This document shows positions 8,532-17,539 of a stretch of DNA of 64,000 nucleotides, piece by piece. Where the stretch lies: the NCBI RefSeq assembly GCF_000312105.1, contig NZ_HE978637.1, positions 310,001 through 374,000 of the forward strand, written 5' to 3'. Source of the DNA: Aeromicrobium massiliense JC14. GTDB taxonomy: Bacteria; Actinomycetota; Actinomycetes; Propionibacteriales; Nocardioidaceae. The position numbers and the translations under genes were made by a program. The notes under the pieces were generated by a model, which worked only from the letters and a program-made list of their open reading frames with translations, was not told the DNA's origin and did no database searches. The first letter of the stretch is position 1. Every line of letters begins with the position of its first letter.

Positions 8532-8532
8532 G

Positions 8533-9696
8533 ATGACAACGTTCCAGCAGATTGCGCCGCTCCTCGAGGGCCAGGCGATCGAGGTCCCGTCGTGGGCCTA
8601 CGGCAACTCCGGCACCCGGTTCAAGGTCTTCGGCACCCCGGGCACGCCCCGCACGGTGCAGGAGAAGATCGCCGATGCTGCCCAGGTGAATCGTTTCACC
8701 GGCCTGGCCCCGACGGTCGCGCTGCACATCCCGTGGGACCAGGTGGACGACTACTCGGCGCTGCGCTCGTACGCCGCCGACCTGGGCGTGGGCCTGGGCA
8801 CGATCAACTCCAACACCTTCCAGGACGACGACTACAAGCTCGGCGCCCTGACGCACACCGACAAGGCGGTCCGCCAGAAGGCGATCGACCACCACCTGGC
8901 CTGCATCGAGATCATGCACGCCACCGGGTCGCAGGACCTGAAGATCTGGCTGGCCGAGGGCAGCAACTACCCGGGCCAGGCCGACATGCGCGGCCGCCAG
9001 GACCGCCTGGCCGAGAGCCTGCGGACGATCTACGACCGGCTCGGCGACGACCAGCGTCTCGTGCTCGAGTACAAGTTCTTCGAGCCGGCGTTCTACCACA
9101 CCGACGTCCCGGACTGGGGCACGTCGTACGTGCAGGTGGCGGCCCTCGGCGAGAAGGCGATGGTCTGCCTCGACACCGGCCACCACGCGCCCGGCACCAA
9201 CATCGAGTTCATCGTGGCCCAGCTGCTGCGCCTGGGGAAGCTCGGCTCGTTCGACTTCAACAGCCGCTTCTACGCCGACGACGACCTGATCGTCGGCTCG
9301 GCGGACCCGTTCCAGCTCTTCCGCATCATGGTCGAGTGCGTCCGCGGCGGCGCCCTCGACGCGGACAGCGGCGTGGCCTTCATGCTCGACCAGTGCCACA
9401 ACATCGAGAAGAAGATCCCCGGGCAGATCCGCTCGGTGCTCAACGTCCAGGAGATGACGGCGCGCGCGCTGCTCGTCGACCGTGACGCGCTGACCAAGGC
9501 GCAGGAGGACGGCGACGTCCTGCTGGCCAACGAGATCTTCATGGACGCCTTCTACACCGACGTCCGCGCCGACCTCGCCACGTGGCGCGAGGAGCGAGGC
9601 CTGCCCGCGAACCCGATGCGGGCCTACCTCGAGAGCGGCTACCAGGAGCAGATCGAGGCGGACCGCGTGGGCGGTACGCAGGCAGGATGGAACTGA
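8533..9696 (+). CDS. rhaI: L-rhamnose isomerase
   Basis: 387 residues. It turns L-rhamnose into L-rhamnulose in the cytoplasm. The sequence matches the Pseudomonas/actinobacterial RhaI type (xylose-isomerase-like TIM barrel): 'EVPSWAYGNSGTRFKVF' at the N-terminus, the metal-ligand regions 'LVLEYKFFEPAF', 'VCLDTGHHAPG' and 'FDFNSRFYADDDL', and 'FMLDQCHNIEKKIPGQIRSV' near the end. The gene starts one base after the mutarotase stop and its own stop TGA overlaps the next ATG (TGATG), so translation is coupled. Confidence 0.93.
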   Translation: MTTFQQIAPLLEGQAIEVPSWAYGNSGTRFKVFGTPGTPRTVQEKIADAAQVNRFTGLAPTVALHIPWDQVDDYSALRSYAADLGVGLGTINSNTFQDDDYKLGALTHTDKAVRQKAIDHHLACIEIMHATGSQDLKIWLAEGSNYPGQADMRGRQDRLAESLRTIYDRLGDDQRLVLEYKFFEPAFYHTDVPDWGTSYVQVAALGEKAMVCLDTGHHAPGTNIEFIVAQLLRLGKLGSFDFNSRFYADDDLIVGSADPFQLFRIMVECVRGGALDADSGVAFMLDQCHNIEKKIPGQIRSVLNVQEMTARALLVDRDALTKAQEDGDVLLANEIFMDAFYTDVRADLATWREERGLPANPMRAYLESGYQEQIEADRVGGTQAGWN

Positions 9697-11732
9697 TGAC
9701 CAACCCGACGGCAGCCGAGCTCATCGCGCGGTCGAACCGCCTGGGCGCGGATCCCAAGAACACCAACTACGCCGGCGGCAACACGTCCGCCAAGGGCACC
9801 GAGACCGACCCGGTCACCGGCCAGGAGGTCGAGCTGCTCTGGGTCAAGGGCTCCGGCGGAGACCTCGGCACGCTCAAGGAGCAGGGCCTGGCCGTCCTGC
9901 GCCTGGACCGCCTGCGCTCGCTCGTCGACGTCTACCCGGGCGTCGAGCGCGAGGACGAGATGGTCGCCGCGTTCGACTACTGCCTGCACGGCAAGGGTGG
10001 TGCCGCGCCGTCGATCGACACCGCGATGCACGGCCTCGTGCCGGCCGCGCACGTCGACCACCTGCACCCGGACTCGGGCATCGCCATCGCGACGTCCGCC
10101 GACGGCGAGGCCCTGACCGCCTCCATCTTCGGCGACAAGGTCGTGTGGGTGCCGTGGCGTCGTCCGGGCTTCCAGCTCGGTCTCGACATCGCTGCGATCA
10201 AGGAGAAGAACCCGCAGGCGATCGGCTGCATCCTCGGTGGCCACGGCATCACCGCCTGGGGCGACACCAGCGACGAGGCCGAGAAGAACTCGCTGTGGAT
10301 CATCGACACGGCGGCCGCCTACATCGCCGAGCACAGCAAGGCCGAGCCGTTCGGCCCCGTGCTCGACGGCTACGCCCCGCTGAGCGGGGCCGAGCGTCGC
10401 GCCAAGGCGGCCGCGCTGGCCCCGACGATCCGCGGCATCGCCTCGATCGACCGCCCGATGGTGGGTCACTTCAACGACTCCGAAGCCGTCCTCGACTTCG
10501 TGGCCCGCGCCGAGCACCCGCGCCTGGCCGAGCTGGGCACCAGCTGCCCGGACCACTTCCTGCGCACCAAGGTCAAGCCGCTCGTGCTCGACCTGCCCGC
10601 CACGGCGACGGTGGAGGAGTCCATCGCCCGCCTGCACGAGCTGTCGGAGTCCTACCGCGCCGACTACCAGGCCTACTACGACCGTCACGCGACGGCGGAC
10701 TCGCCGGCCATCCGCGGCGCGGACCCGCTGGTCGTGCTCGTCCCGGGCGTCGGCATGTTCAGCTTCGGCAAGGACAAGCAGACCGCCCGCGTCGCCGGCG
10801 AGTTCTACGTCAACGCCATCAACGTCATGCGTGGCGCCGAGGGCCTGTCGACGTACGCCCCGATCGACGAGGCCGAGAAGTTCAACATCGAGTACTGGGC
10901 GCTGGAGGAGGCCAAGCTCCAGCGGATGCCGAAGCCGAAGCCGCTCGCCACCCGCGTCGCGCTCGTCACCGGCGCCGCGTCCGGCATCGGCAAGGCGACG
11001 GCCAAGAAGCTCGCGGCCGAGGGCGCCTGCGTCGTCATCGCCGACCTGTCGCTGGAGAACGCCCAGGCCACCGCCGCGGAGATCGGCTCGTCCGACGTCG
11101 CGGTCGGCGTCCACGTGGACGTCTCGAGCGCCGAGAAGGTGCAGGCCATGATCGACGAGGCCGTGCTGGCCTTCGGCGGCGTGGACCTCATCGTCAACAA
11201 CGCCGGCCTCTCGCTCTCGCGCTCGCTGCTCGAGACCACTGAGAAGGACTGGGACCTGCAGCACGACGTCATGGCCAAGGGCTCGTTCCTGGTGTCCAAG
11301 GCGGCGGCGAAGGTGCTCATCGAGCAGAAGCTCGGCGGCGACATCGTCTACATCTCCTCGAAGAACTCCGTCTTCGCGGGCCCGAACAACGTCGCCTACG
11401 GCGCCGCCAAGGCCGACCAGGCCCACCAGGTGCGCCTGCTGGCCGCCGAGCTCGGCGAGCACGGCATCAAGGTCAACGGCGTGAACCCGGACGGCGTCGT
11501 CCAGGGCTCGGGCATCTTCGCCAGCGGCTGGGGCGCGAACCGCGCCGCGGTCTACGGCGTGGAGGAGCAGGACCTGGGCAAGTTCTACGCGCAGCGCACG
11601 ATCCTCAAGCGCGAGGTGCTCCCCGAGCACATCGCCAACGCGGTCTTCGTGCTCTGCGGCCCGGACATGACCCACACGACCGGTCTGCACGTCCCGGTCG
11701 ACGCCGGCGTCGCCGCCGCGTTCCTGCGATGA
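9696..11732 (+). CDS. rhaEW: Bifunctional rhamnulose-1-phosphate aldolase / lactaldehyde dehydrogenase
   Basis: 678 residues, a natural fusion. Residues ~1-400 are a class II aldolase domain with the zinc-site stretch 'MHGLVPAAHVDHLHPDS'; it splits rhamnulose-1-phosphate into dihydroxyacetone phosphate and L-lactaldehyde. Residues ~420-678 are a short-chain dehydrogenase with TGAASGIG, the 'VNNAGLSLS' strand and the catalytic Y-G-A-A-K; it should oxidise lactaldehyde to L-lactate. The start ATG at 9696 has AGGA spaced correctly and overlaps the previous stop; an in-frame ATG at 9687 is the alternative. The lactate product explains why lutABC sits in the same regulon. Confidence 0.92.
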   Translation: MTNPTAAELIARSNRLGADPKNTNYAGGNTSAKGTETDPVTGQEVELLWVKGSGGDLGTLKEQGLAVLRLDRLRSLVDVYPGVEREDEMVAAFDYCLHGKGGAAPSIDTAMHGLVPAAHVDHLHPDSGIAIATSADGEALTASIFGDKVVWVPWRRPGFQLGLDIAAIKEKNPQAIGCILGGHGITAWGDTSDEAEKNSLWIIDTAAAYIAEHSKAEPFGPVLDGYAPLSGAERRAKAAALAPTIRGIASIDRPMVGHFNDSEAVLDFVARAEHPRLAELGTSCPDHFLRTKVKPLVLDLPATATVEESIARLHELSESYRADYQAYYDRHATADSPAIRGADPLVVLVPGVGMFSFGKDKQTARVAGEFYVNAINVMRGAEGLSTYAPIDEAEKFNIEYWALEEAKLQRMPKPKPLATRVALVTGAASGIGKATAKKLAAEGACVVIADLSLENAQATAAEIGSSDVAVGVHVDVSSAEKVQAMIDEAVLAFGGVDLIVNNAGLSLSRSLLETTEKDWDLQHDVMAKGSFLVSKAAAKVLIEQKLGGDIVYISSKNSVFAGPNNVAYGAAKADQAHQVRLLAAELGEHGIKVNGVNPDGVVQGSGIFASGWGANRAAVYGVEEQDLGKFYAQRTILKREVLPEHIANAVFVLCGPDMTHTTGLHVPVDAGVAAAFLR

Positions 11733-13216
11733 GCGCCGCCCGCACGCCGCTGCGTGTCGCGGCGGTGGACCTCGGCGCCACCAGCGGACGGGTGATGGCG
11801 GCCACCATCGCCCCGGACCGCCTGGAGCTGACCGAGGAGCACCGCTTCGCCAACGGCGGCGTGCGGGTGCGTGACGCCCTCCTGTGGGACGTCGTCGGCA
11901 TCCACCGCGAGGTGGTCGACGGCGTCCGCCGGGTGGCGGCCGGGGGAGCGCTGGACGGCATCGGCATCGACTCCTGGGCCGTCGACTACGGCCTGCTGGA
12001 CGCTGACGGGCAGCTGCTCGGCACCCCGTTCTCGCACCGCGACTCCCGCACCGACGGGGTCGCGGAGCAGGTCGCCGCGACGGTGCCGCCGGCCGAGCTG
12101 TACGGCGTCACCGGCCTGCAGAACCTGCCGTTCAACACCGTCTACCAGCTCGTCGCCGCCCGCGGCACCGCCGCGCTCGAGGCCGCGCGCTCGCTGCTGC
12201 TGGTGCCCGACCTGCTGACCTACTGGCTCACCGGCCACGTCGGCGCCGAGCGCACCAACGCGTCCACCACCGGCGTGTACGACGCGACGAGCCGTTCATG
12301 GGCGCTCGAGCTGTGCGAGCGGCTCGGCATCCCGGCCTCGCTGCTGCCCCCGCTGCACGACGCCGGCACGGTCGTCGGCCGCGTGCTGCCGTCGGTGGGG
12401 GAGACGATCGGCGCGCTGGACGTCCCGGTGGTCTCCGTCGCCTCGCACGACACCGCGTCCGCCGTGGTCGCGGTACCCGCGGGGCAGGAGCGCTTCGCCT
12501 ACCTGTCGTCCGGCACCTGGTCGCTGGTCGGGCTGGAGCTCGACGAGCCCGTGCTCACCGAGGCCGCCCGCGAGGCCGACTTCACCAACGAGGGCGGCGT
12601 CGACGGCACGATCCGCTTCCTCAAGAACGTCATGGGCCTGTGGGTGCTCTCGGAGTCGATCCGGGCCTGGGAGCGCGAGGGCCGCGACGTCTCGCTCGCC
12701 AGCCTGCTGGCCGAGGCCGCGCAGGTGCCCGCGCTCCGCACCGTCGTCGACATCGACGACCCCAGCCTGCTGCCGCCCGGCGACATGCCGGCCCGGCTGC
12801 GGGCGCTGGCCGAGCGGGCGGGGGAGCCGGTGCCCTCGACCCCGGGCGAGCTCGTGCGCTGCGTGCTCGACTCGTTGGCGCTGGCGTACCGGCGCCACGT
12901 CCGCAAGGCCTGCGAGCTGGCCGGCGAGGACGTCGACGTCGTCCACGTGGTCGGCGGCGGCTCGCAGAACACGCTGCTGTGCCAGCTGACCGCCGACGCC
13001 TGCGAGCGTCCGGTGCTGGCCGGCCCCGCCGAGGCCGCCGCGCTGGGCAACGCCCTGGTGCAGGCGCGCACGCTGGGCGCCGACCTGCCCGACCTCGCGG
13101 CGATGCGCGACCTCGTGCGCCGCACCCACGACCTGGTCCGCTACGAGCCCCGCAGCGGGCTCGACTGGGACGCGGCCGAGCGCCGGGTCCGCGCCGCGGT
13201 GACGTCACCGCGATGA
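11729..13216 (+). CDS. rhaB: Rhamnulokinase
   Basis: 495 residues, the normal size for FGGY-family sugar kinases. Both ATPase-fold halves are present: 'AAVDLGATSGRVMAA' (phosphate-1 loop) and 'GIDSWAVDYGLLD' in the first, 'AYLSSGTWSLVGLE' and 'HVVGGGSQNTLLCQLTAD' in the second. It phosphorylates L-rhamnulose at O-1 for the aldolase encoded just upstream. The ATG overlaps the previous stop (ATGA), and the stop overlaps the start of the small HTH gene in the same way. Confidence 0.93.
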   Translation: MSAARTPLRVAAVDLGATSGRVMAATIAPDRLELTEEHRFANGGVRVRDALLWDVVGIHREVVDGVRRVAAGGALDGIGIDSWAVDYGLLDADGQLLGTPFSHRDSRTDGVAEQVAATVPPAELYGVTGLQNLPFNTVYQLVAARGTAALEAARSLLLVPDLLTYWLTGHVGAERTNASTTGVYDATSRSWALELCERLGIPASLLPPLHDAGTVVGRVLPSVGETIGALDVPVVSVASHDTASAVVAVPAGQERFAYLSSGTWSLVGLELDEPVLTEAAREADFTNEGGVDGTIRFLKNVMGLWVLSESIRAWEREGRDVSLASLLAEAAQVPALRTVVDIDDPSLLPPGDMPARLRALAERAGEPVPSTPGELVRCVLDSLALAYRRHVRKACELAGEDVDVVHVVGGGSQNTLLCQLTADACERPVLAGPAEAAALGNALVQARTLGADLPDLAAMRDLVRRTHDLVRYEPRSGLDWDAAERRVRAAVTSPR

Positions 13217-13452
13217 GCACGAACCCCCGCGCGACGGGAGCCGGTCCGGCCGAGCGTCTGGCGACGCTGGACGCGTCCGACCTGCACCTGCTGCGGCTCG
13301 TGGCCGACGGTCACACCGCCGCGGGCACCGCCACGCGGCTGGACGTCTCCGAGCGCACCGTGCGGCGCCGGCTGCGTGACGTGTGCGACCGGCTCGAGGT
13401 CCAGAGCCCCATCGAGGCGGTCGTGCTGGCCGTCCGGCACGGGCGCATCTGA
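13213..13452 (+). CDS. Solo LuxR-type helix-turn-helix protein
   Basis: 79 residues and nothing but a DNA-binding domain. After a short polar N-terminus comes 'LLRLVADGHTAAGTATRLDVSERTVRRRLRDVCDRL', which fits the four-helix GerE/LuxR fold (recognition helix around SERTVRRRL), then 'QSPIEAVVLAVRHG'. There is no receiver or ligand domain. It overlaps the kinase stop by four bases, so it is part of the rhamnose operon. Its target is unknown; the rhamnosidase promoter starts about 50 bases downstream. Confidence 0.75.
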   Translation: MSTNPRATGAGPAERLATLDASDLHLLRLVADGHTAAGTATRLDVSERTVRRRLRDVCDRLEVQSPIEAVVLAVRHGRI

Positions 13453-13503
13453 CCCTCGCGACACCGCTCGTGGCCACTTCCGGCCAGAGGATGGATCGAC
13501 GGA

Positions 13504-13519
13504 TGTGACCCCGGTTACA
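13504..13519. promoter_or_regulatory. CRP/GlxR-like site before the rhamnosidase gene
   Basis: TGTGACCCCGGTTACA, matching TGTGA-N6-TCACA with one change. Its right end runs into a likely -10 box TACAGT (13516-13521), and the LacI operator begins five bases after that box. Confidence 0.5.
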
Positions 13520-13525
13520 GTCCTG

Positions 13526-13537
13526 TGAATCGATTCA
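13526..13537. promoter_or_regulatory. LacI-type operator before the rhamnosidase gene
   Basis: TGAATCGATTCA, a perfect 12-bp palindrome, 16 bases before the rhamnosidase start. It differs from the importer operator mainly in the inner bases (ATCGAT for AACGTT) and probably binds the same LacI repressor. Confidence 0.65.
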
Positions 13538-13553
13538 ACCCACAGGGGGACGT

Positions 13554-16500
13554 ATGCCGGACGAGGGCACCAAAGGCACGCAGCAGGACGCCGAAGGACG
13601 AGGCCAGGGCGGGATGCAGCGACGCACGCTGCTCCGTGCCGCCGCCGTGACGGCGGGTGCCGCCGTGGTCGCGGGCGACCCGCTGGTCGCCGCGGCCAAG
13701 CAGACCGGCAAGGGGGTCGGGGCCGGGCTCGGCACCTCGGCGAACGGGCTGCCGCGCGGCCTCGCCCGCGCCTTCGAGCGTCCGGGCCTGGAGACCGGCG
13801 CCGGCTTCCGCTGGTGGTGGCCGCACGGCGCGGTCGACCCGCGCGAGGTCGCCCGCGAGGTCGACCAGGTCGCCGACGCCGGCTTCGGCCACCTCGAGAT
13901 CGCCGACGTGACGCACAGCCTGCGCGCGCGCAACATCGAGATCGACCTCGACCGGCAGGGCTGGGGCACCAAGGCGTGGGTGGCCGGCGTCACCGCCGCG
14001 CTGCGTCAGGGCGCCCGCCGCGGCGTCACCATCGACATCACGGTCGGTCCCTCGTGGCCCGCCGCCGTCTCGACGATCACCCCCGACGACGACGCGGCCT
14101 GCACCGAGCTCGTGCACGGGCGCGTGGACGTCACCGCCGGCCAGGCGTACGACGACGTCGTGCCCGAGCCGGCCGTGCCCGCCACCGACGGCGTCACCAA
14201 GCGCACGCTCGTGGCCGTGCAGGCCTACCAGGTGACCGCCGAGGCGAAGGGCATCGCCACGCTCGACCCGGCCTCGCTCGTCGACCTGACGAAGTCGGTC
14301 ACGGGCGACCGCCTCGTCTGGACCGCGCCGGCGGGCTCGGGCACGTGGGCCGTGCTGGCCTACTGGCGTCGCGGCTCGGGCCAGGAGCCCGAGGCCGGAC
14401 CGCACACCAACCCCAAGTCGTGGGTCGTCGACCACTTCAGCGCCGCGGGCTCGCAGGCCGTCATCGACCTGTGGGAGGACAAGGTCCTCAACCGGGAGCT
14501 GCGCAGCCTGCTGCGCAAGGCCGGCGGCAACCTGTTCGAGGACTCGCTGGAGATCGAGACCGAGGCGACCATCTGGACGCCGCGGATGCTCGAGGAGTTC
14601 CGCAAGCGCGCCGGGTACGACCTGCTGCCGTTCCTTCCGGTGGTGCTCGAGGTGCACGAGAAGTACCTGTTCGCCTACGACGCGGTCACCACCACGCGGG
14701 TCCGCGACGACTTCAACCAGGTGCTCTCGGACCTGTACCGCGACAACCACCTCAAGGTGCTGCAGCGCTTCGCCAAGGGCCTGGGCATGGGCCTGCGCGT
14801 CCAGCCGTACGGCCTGGAGACCGACACGGTCGAGCACGCCGCGCTCCTGGACGTCCCGGAGACCGAGTCGCTCGGCTTCAAGAACCTCGACGACTACCGG
14901 GTCATGGCCGGCGGCCGCGACATGGGCGGCCGGACGCTGCTCTCGTGCGAGGCGGCCTGCTACTTCGGCGCGGCCTACAACACCACGTGGGACCGGGCGC
15001 TGCAGACGATCAACAGCATCTTCGTCGCCGGCGTGAACCGGGCGATGCTGCACGGCTTCGCGTACCGCGAGGCGCCCGGCGTCTCGTGGCCCGGCTTCGC
15101 CGCCTTCTCGCCGTACTACAGCGGCGCCGTCGGCTACGGCGAGGCGTGGGGCCCGCGCACGCCCACCTGGGAGCACGTGCGCGACGTCGCCGACTACCTC
15201 AACCGCAGCCAGCTGGTGCTGCAGACCGGCACGCCGAAGTACGACATCGTCTTCCTGCGCCAGAAGGGCTGGACGTCCACCGGCATCGGCGCCGCGTGGG
15301 CGACGAACAGCGGCATCCCGGTCGGCTGGACCCACTCGTTCGCCACGCCGGCGCTGCTCGACCTGCCGCTGGCGACCGTCCGCAACGGACGGCTGGCGCC
15401 GAAGGGCCCGGCCTACAAGGTGATGATCGTGGGCCCGGACCAGTTCCGCGGCAAGGAGGCGACCATCGCGGTCGAGACCGCCCGCAAGGTGCTGGCCCTC
15501 GGCCGGGCCGGGCTGCCGATCGTGCTGCACGGCGACTGGAGCAAGCCCGACGTCGTGGGGCTGGCCCAGCCGGGCGAGACCGAGAAGGTCCGCGCGCTGG
15601 TCGCGCAGATCGCGGCGCTGCCGACGACCGCGGCGGCCCCGGCCGACGCGGACATCCCGACCGCGCTCGACGCGCTCGGCGTCACGCCCGACGTGAGCCA
15701 CGAGACGTCCACGGTCATGTCGCTGCGCCGGGTCGAGGGCGACGTCGACCTGTACTTCCTGGCCAACGCCAAGCACGCCGAGAACCGCCGCCTGACCCGC
15801 GTGACCCAGGACGTGTGGCTGACCTCGACCCGGCGCGACGCCGTGCCGGTGCAGCTGGACGCGTGGAGCGGCGAGGCGACGCCGGTGGCGCTGTGGGAGC
15901 GCCAGGGCGACCGGGTGCGGGTGCGGGTCGACCTGCTGCCCGGGCAGAGCACGGTCATCGCGCTCGCCCCGGCCCGCGGCCGTCAGCTGGCGGCGTCGGC
16001 CACGACCGGATCCGCGCTGCGGGTCGACGGCAACCAGCTCGTCGTCCGCGCCGACGTCGCCGGCACGGTCAGCACCACGCTGGCCGACGGCCGCGTCGTG
16101 CGGACGACGGTCGGACGCGTGCGCGAGCCGATCGCGCTGACGTCCTGGGACCTCGCGGTCGAGGACTGGCAGCCGGGCAAGGACGCGTTCACCACGGTCA
16201 AGCCGGTGCGCAAGGTGAAGCTGGACGCTCTCGCGCCGTGGTCGCAGGTGCCCGGCCTCGAGGACGTCTCGGGCGTCGGCACCTACCGGACGACGGTCGA
16301 CCTGGGCAAGGACTGGACGAACGAGGACGGCGCCGTGCTCGACCTCGGCGAGGTCAACGACACCTTCCGCGTGCGGGTGAACGGCAAGCGGCTCGCGCCG
16401 GCCGACATGCTCGACACGACGGTCGACCTGGGCGACCACCTGCGCAAGGGCCGCAACACGATCGAGGTGGAGGTCGCGAGCACCCTGCTCAACCGCCTGC

Positions 16501-16601
16501 GCACCGTGACGCCGGCGGTCTACGGCAGCTCGCCGCGCCAGGCGTACGGCCTCGTCGGCCCCGTCCGGCTGGTGCCGTACGTGGAGCGTCGCGTGCGCTG
16601 A
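13554..16601 (+). CDS. Exported GH106-type alpha-L-rhamnosidase
   Basis: 1015 residues. The N-terminus carries a twin-arginine type signal (QRRTLLRAAAVTAGAAVVAG near residues 20-39), so export in folded form is likely. The catalytic part shows GH106 hallmarks: 'GFRWWWPHGAVDPREVAREV', 'AGFGHLEIADVTHSL', and the region 'EIETEATIWTPRMLEEFRKRAGYDLLPFLP' around residues 330-360 with candidate acidic catalytic residues. The C-terminus (from ~860) looks like a beta-sandwich sugar-binding domain (TYRTTVDLG, DLGEVNDTFRVRVNG). It should release terminal L-rhamnose from polysaccharides or glycosides outside the cell and feed the importer. It has its own promoter with LacI and CRP-like sites. Confidence 0.85.
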   Translation: MPDEGTKGTQQDAEGRGQGGMQRRTLLRAAAVTAGAAVVAGDPLVAAAKQTGKGVGAGLGTSANGLPRGLARAFERPGLETGAGFRWWWPHGAVDPREVAREVDQVADAGFGHLEIADVTHSLRARNIEIDLDRQGWGTKAWVAGVTAALRQGARRGVTIDITVGPSWPAAVSTITPDDDAACTELVHGRVDVTAGQAYDDVVPEPAVPATDGVTKRTLVAVQAYQVTAEAKGIATLDPASLVDLTKSVTGDRLVWTAPAGSGTWAVLAYWRRGSGQEPEAGPHTNPKSWVVDHFSAAGSQAVIDLWEDKVLNRELRSLLRKAGGNLFEDSLEIETEATIWTPRMLEEFRKRAGYDLLPFLPVVLEVHEKYLFAYDAVTTTRVRDDFNQVLSDLYRDNHLKVLQRFAKGLGMGLRVQPYGLETDTVEHAALLDVPETESLGFKNLDDYRVMAGGRDMGGRTLLSCEAACYFGAAYNTTWDRALQTINSIFVAGVNRAMLHGFAYREAPGVSWPGFAAFSPYYSGAVGYGEAWGPRTPTWEHVRDVADYLNRSQLVLQTGTPKYDIVFLRQKGWTSTGIGAAWATNSGIPVGWTHSFATPALLDLPLATVRNGRLAPKGPAYKVMIVGPDQFRGKEATIAVETARKVLALGRAGLPIVLHGDWSKPDVVGLAQPGETEKVRALVAQIAALPTTAAAPADADIPTALDALGVTPDVSHETSTVMSLRRVEGDVDLYFLANAKHAENRRLTRVTQDVWLTSTRRDAVPVQLDAWSGEATPVALWERQGDRVRVRVDLLPGQSTVIALAPARGRQLAASATTGSALRVDGNQLVVRADVAGTVSTTLADGRVVRTTVGRVREPIALTSWDLAVEDWQPGKDAFTTVKPVRKVKLDALAPWSQVPGLEDVSGVGTYRTTVDLGKDWTNEDGAVLDLGEVNDTFRVRVNGKRLAPADMLDTTVDLGDHLRKGRNTIEVEVASTLLNRLRTVTPAVYGSSPRQAYGLVGPVRLVPYVERRVR

Positions 16602-16650
16602 CCGGCGCCGTCACGACACGTCACCCCGGTGGGCCGAAGCGGCTCACCGG

Positions 16651-16673
16651 GGTGACCGCTGTCACGGTACAGT
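16651..16673 (+). promoter_or_regulatory. CRP/GlxR-like site and -10 box before lutA
   Basis: GTGA-CCGCTG-TCAC (16652-16665) is followed by a good -10 box TACAGT at 16668-16673. The LacI operator starts five bases later, the same spacing as at the rhamnosidase promoter. Confidence 0.5.
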
Positions 16674-16677
16674 GGGA

Positions 16678-16691
16678 TTGAAACGTTTTAA
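16678..16691. promoter_or_regulatory. LacI-type operator before lutA
   Basis: TTGAAACGTTTTAA, the closest copy of the importer operator (both contain AAACGTTT). It overlaps the expected transcription start of lutA and puts lactate oxidation under the rhamnose repressor. Confidence 0.72.
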
Positions 16692-16707
16692 TGCAGGAGG
16701 TGGTCCC

Positions 16708-17460
16708 GTGCGAGTCGCCCTGATGGTCACGTGCATCAACGACGCGCTGTACCCCGGCACCGGCCAGGCCGTCGTCGCGCTGCTGCGCCGGCTGGGGGTC
16801 GAGGTCGACTTCCCGGCGGCCCAGACCTGCTGCGCGCAGCCCATGGTCAACACCGGCTACCTCGACGAGGCCGTGCCCGTCGTGCGGACGTTCGTGGACG
16901 CCTTCGCCGGCTACGACGCGATCGTCACGCCGTCCGGCTCGTGCGCCGGGTCGGCCCGGCACCAGCACGGCATCGTGGCCCGCCGCTCGGGCGACGCCGG
17001 GCTCGAGCGTGCGGTCGCCGAGACGTCCCCGAAGGTCTACGAGCTCTCCGAGTTCCTGGTCGACGTGCTGGGCGTGACCGACGTCGGCGCCTACTACCCG
17101 CACACCGTCACCTACCACCCGACGTGCCACTCGCTGCGCATGCTCGGCGTCGGCGACCGGCCGCGCCGGCTGCTGGAGAACGTCCGCGGCCTGACGCTCG
17201 TCGACCTGCCCGGTGACGACCAGTGCTGCGGCTTCGGCGGCACGTTCGCGGTGAAGAACTCCGACACGTCCGTCGCGATGGGCACCGACAAGGTGCGCCA
17301 CGTGCTGGAGACCGGCGCCGAGGTGCTGGTCGCCGGCGACAACTCCTGCCTCACCCACATCGGAGGGCTCATGACCCGCGAGAAGGCCGGCGTCCGCACC
17401 GTCCACCTGGCCGAGATCCTCGCCTCGACCGAGTCCCTCCAGCTGGGGGTCGTGCGATGA
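16708..17460 (+). CDS. lutA: Lactate utilization Fe-S protein LutA
   Basis: 250 residues with two cysteine-rich CCG-type domains: 'AAQTCCAQPMVNTG' in the first half and 'TYHPTCHSLRM' plus 'DDQCCGFGGTFAVKN' in the second. LutA is the glycolate-oxidase-FeS-like subunit of the LutABC complex that oxidises L-lactate to pyruvate. The GTG start at 16708 was chosen because AGGAGG lies seven bases before it and the family N-terminus (RVALMVTCIND) begins there. It is the first gene of lutABC, behind the LacI operator. Confidence 0.9.
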   Translation: MRVALMVTCINDALYPGTGQAVVALLRRLGVEVDFPAAQTCCAQPMVNTGYLDEAVPVVRTFVDAFAGYDAIVTPSGSCAGSARHQHGIVARRSGDAGLERAVAETSPKVYELSEFLVDVLGVTDVGAYYPHTVTYHPTCHSLRMLGVGDRPRRLLENVRGLTLVDLPGDDQCCGFGGTFAVKNSDTSVAMGTDKVRHVLETGAEVLVAGDNSCLTHIGGLMTREKAGVRTVHLAEILASTESLQLGVVR

Positions 17461-17539
17461 ACGAGCGCCAGCGAGCGACCGAAGGGATCGTCACGACCGT
17501 GACTCCGTACGCTCTTGTTCCTTCTACGGAGGTGCGGTC

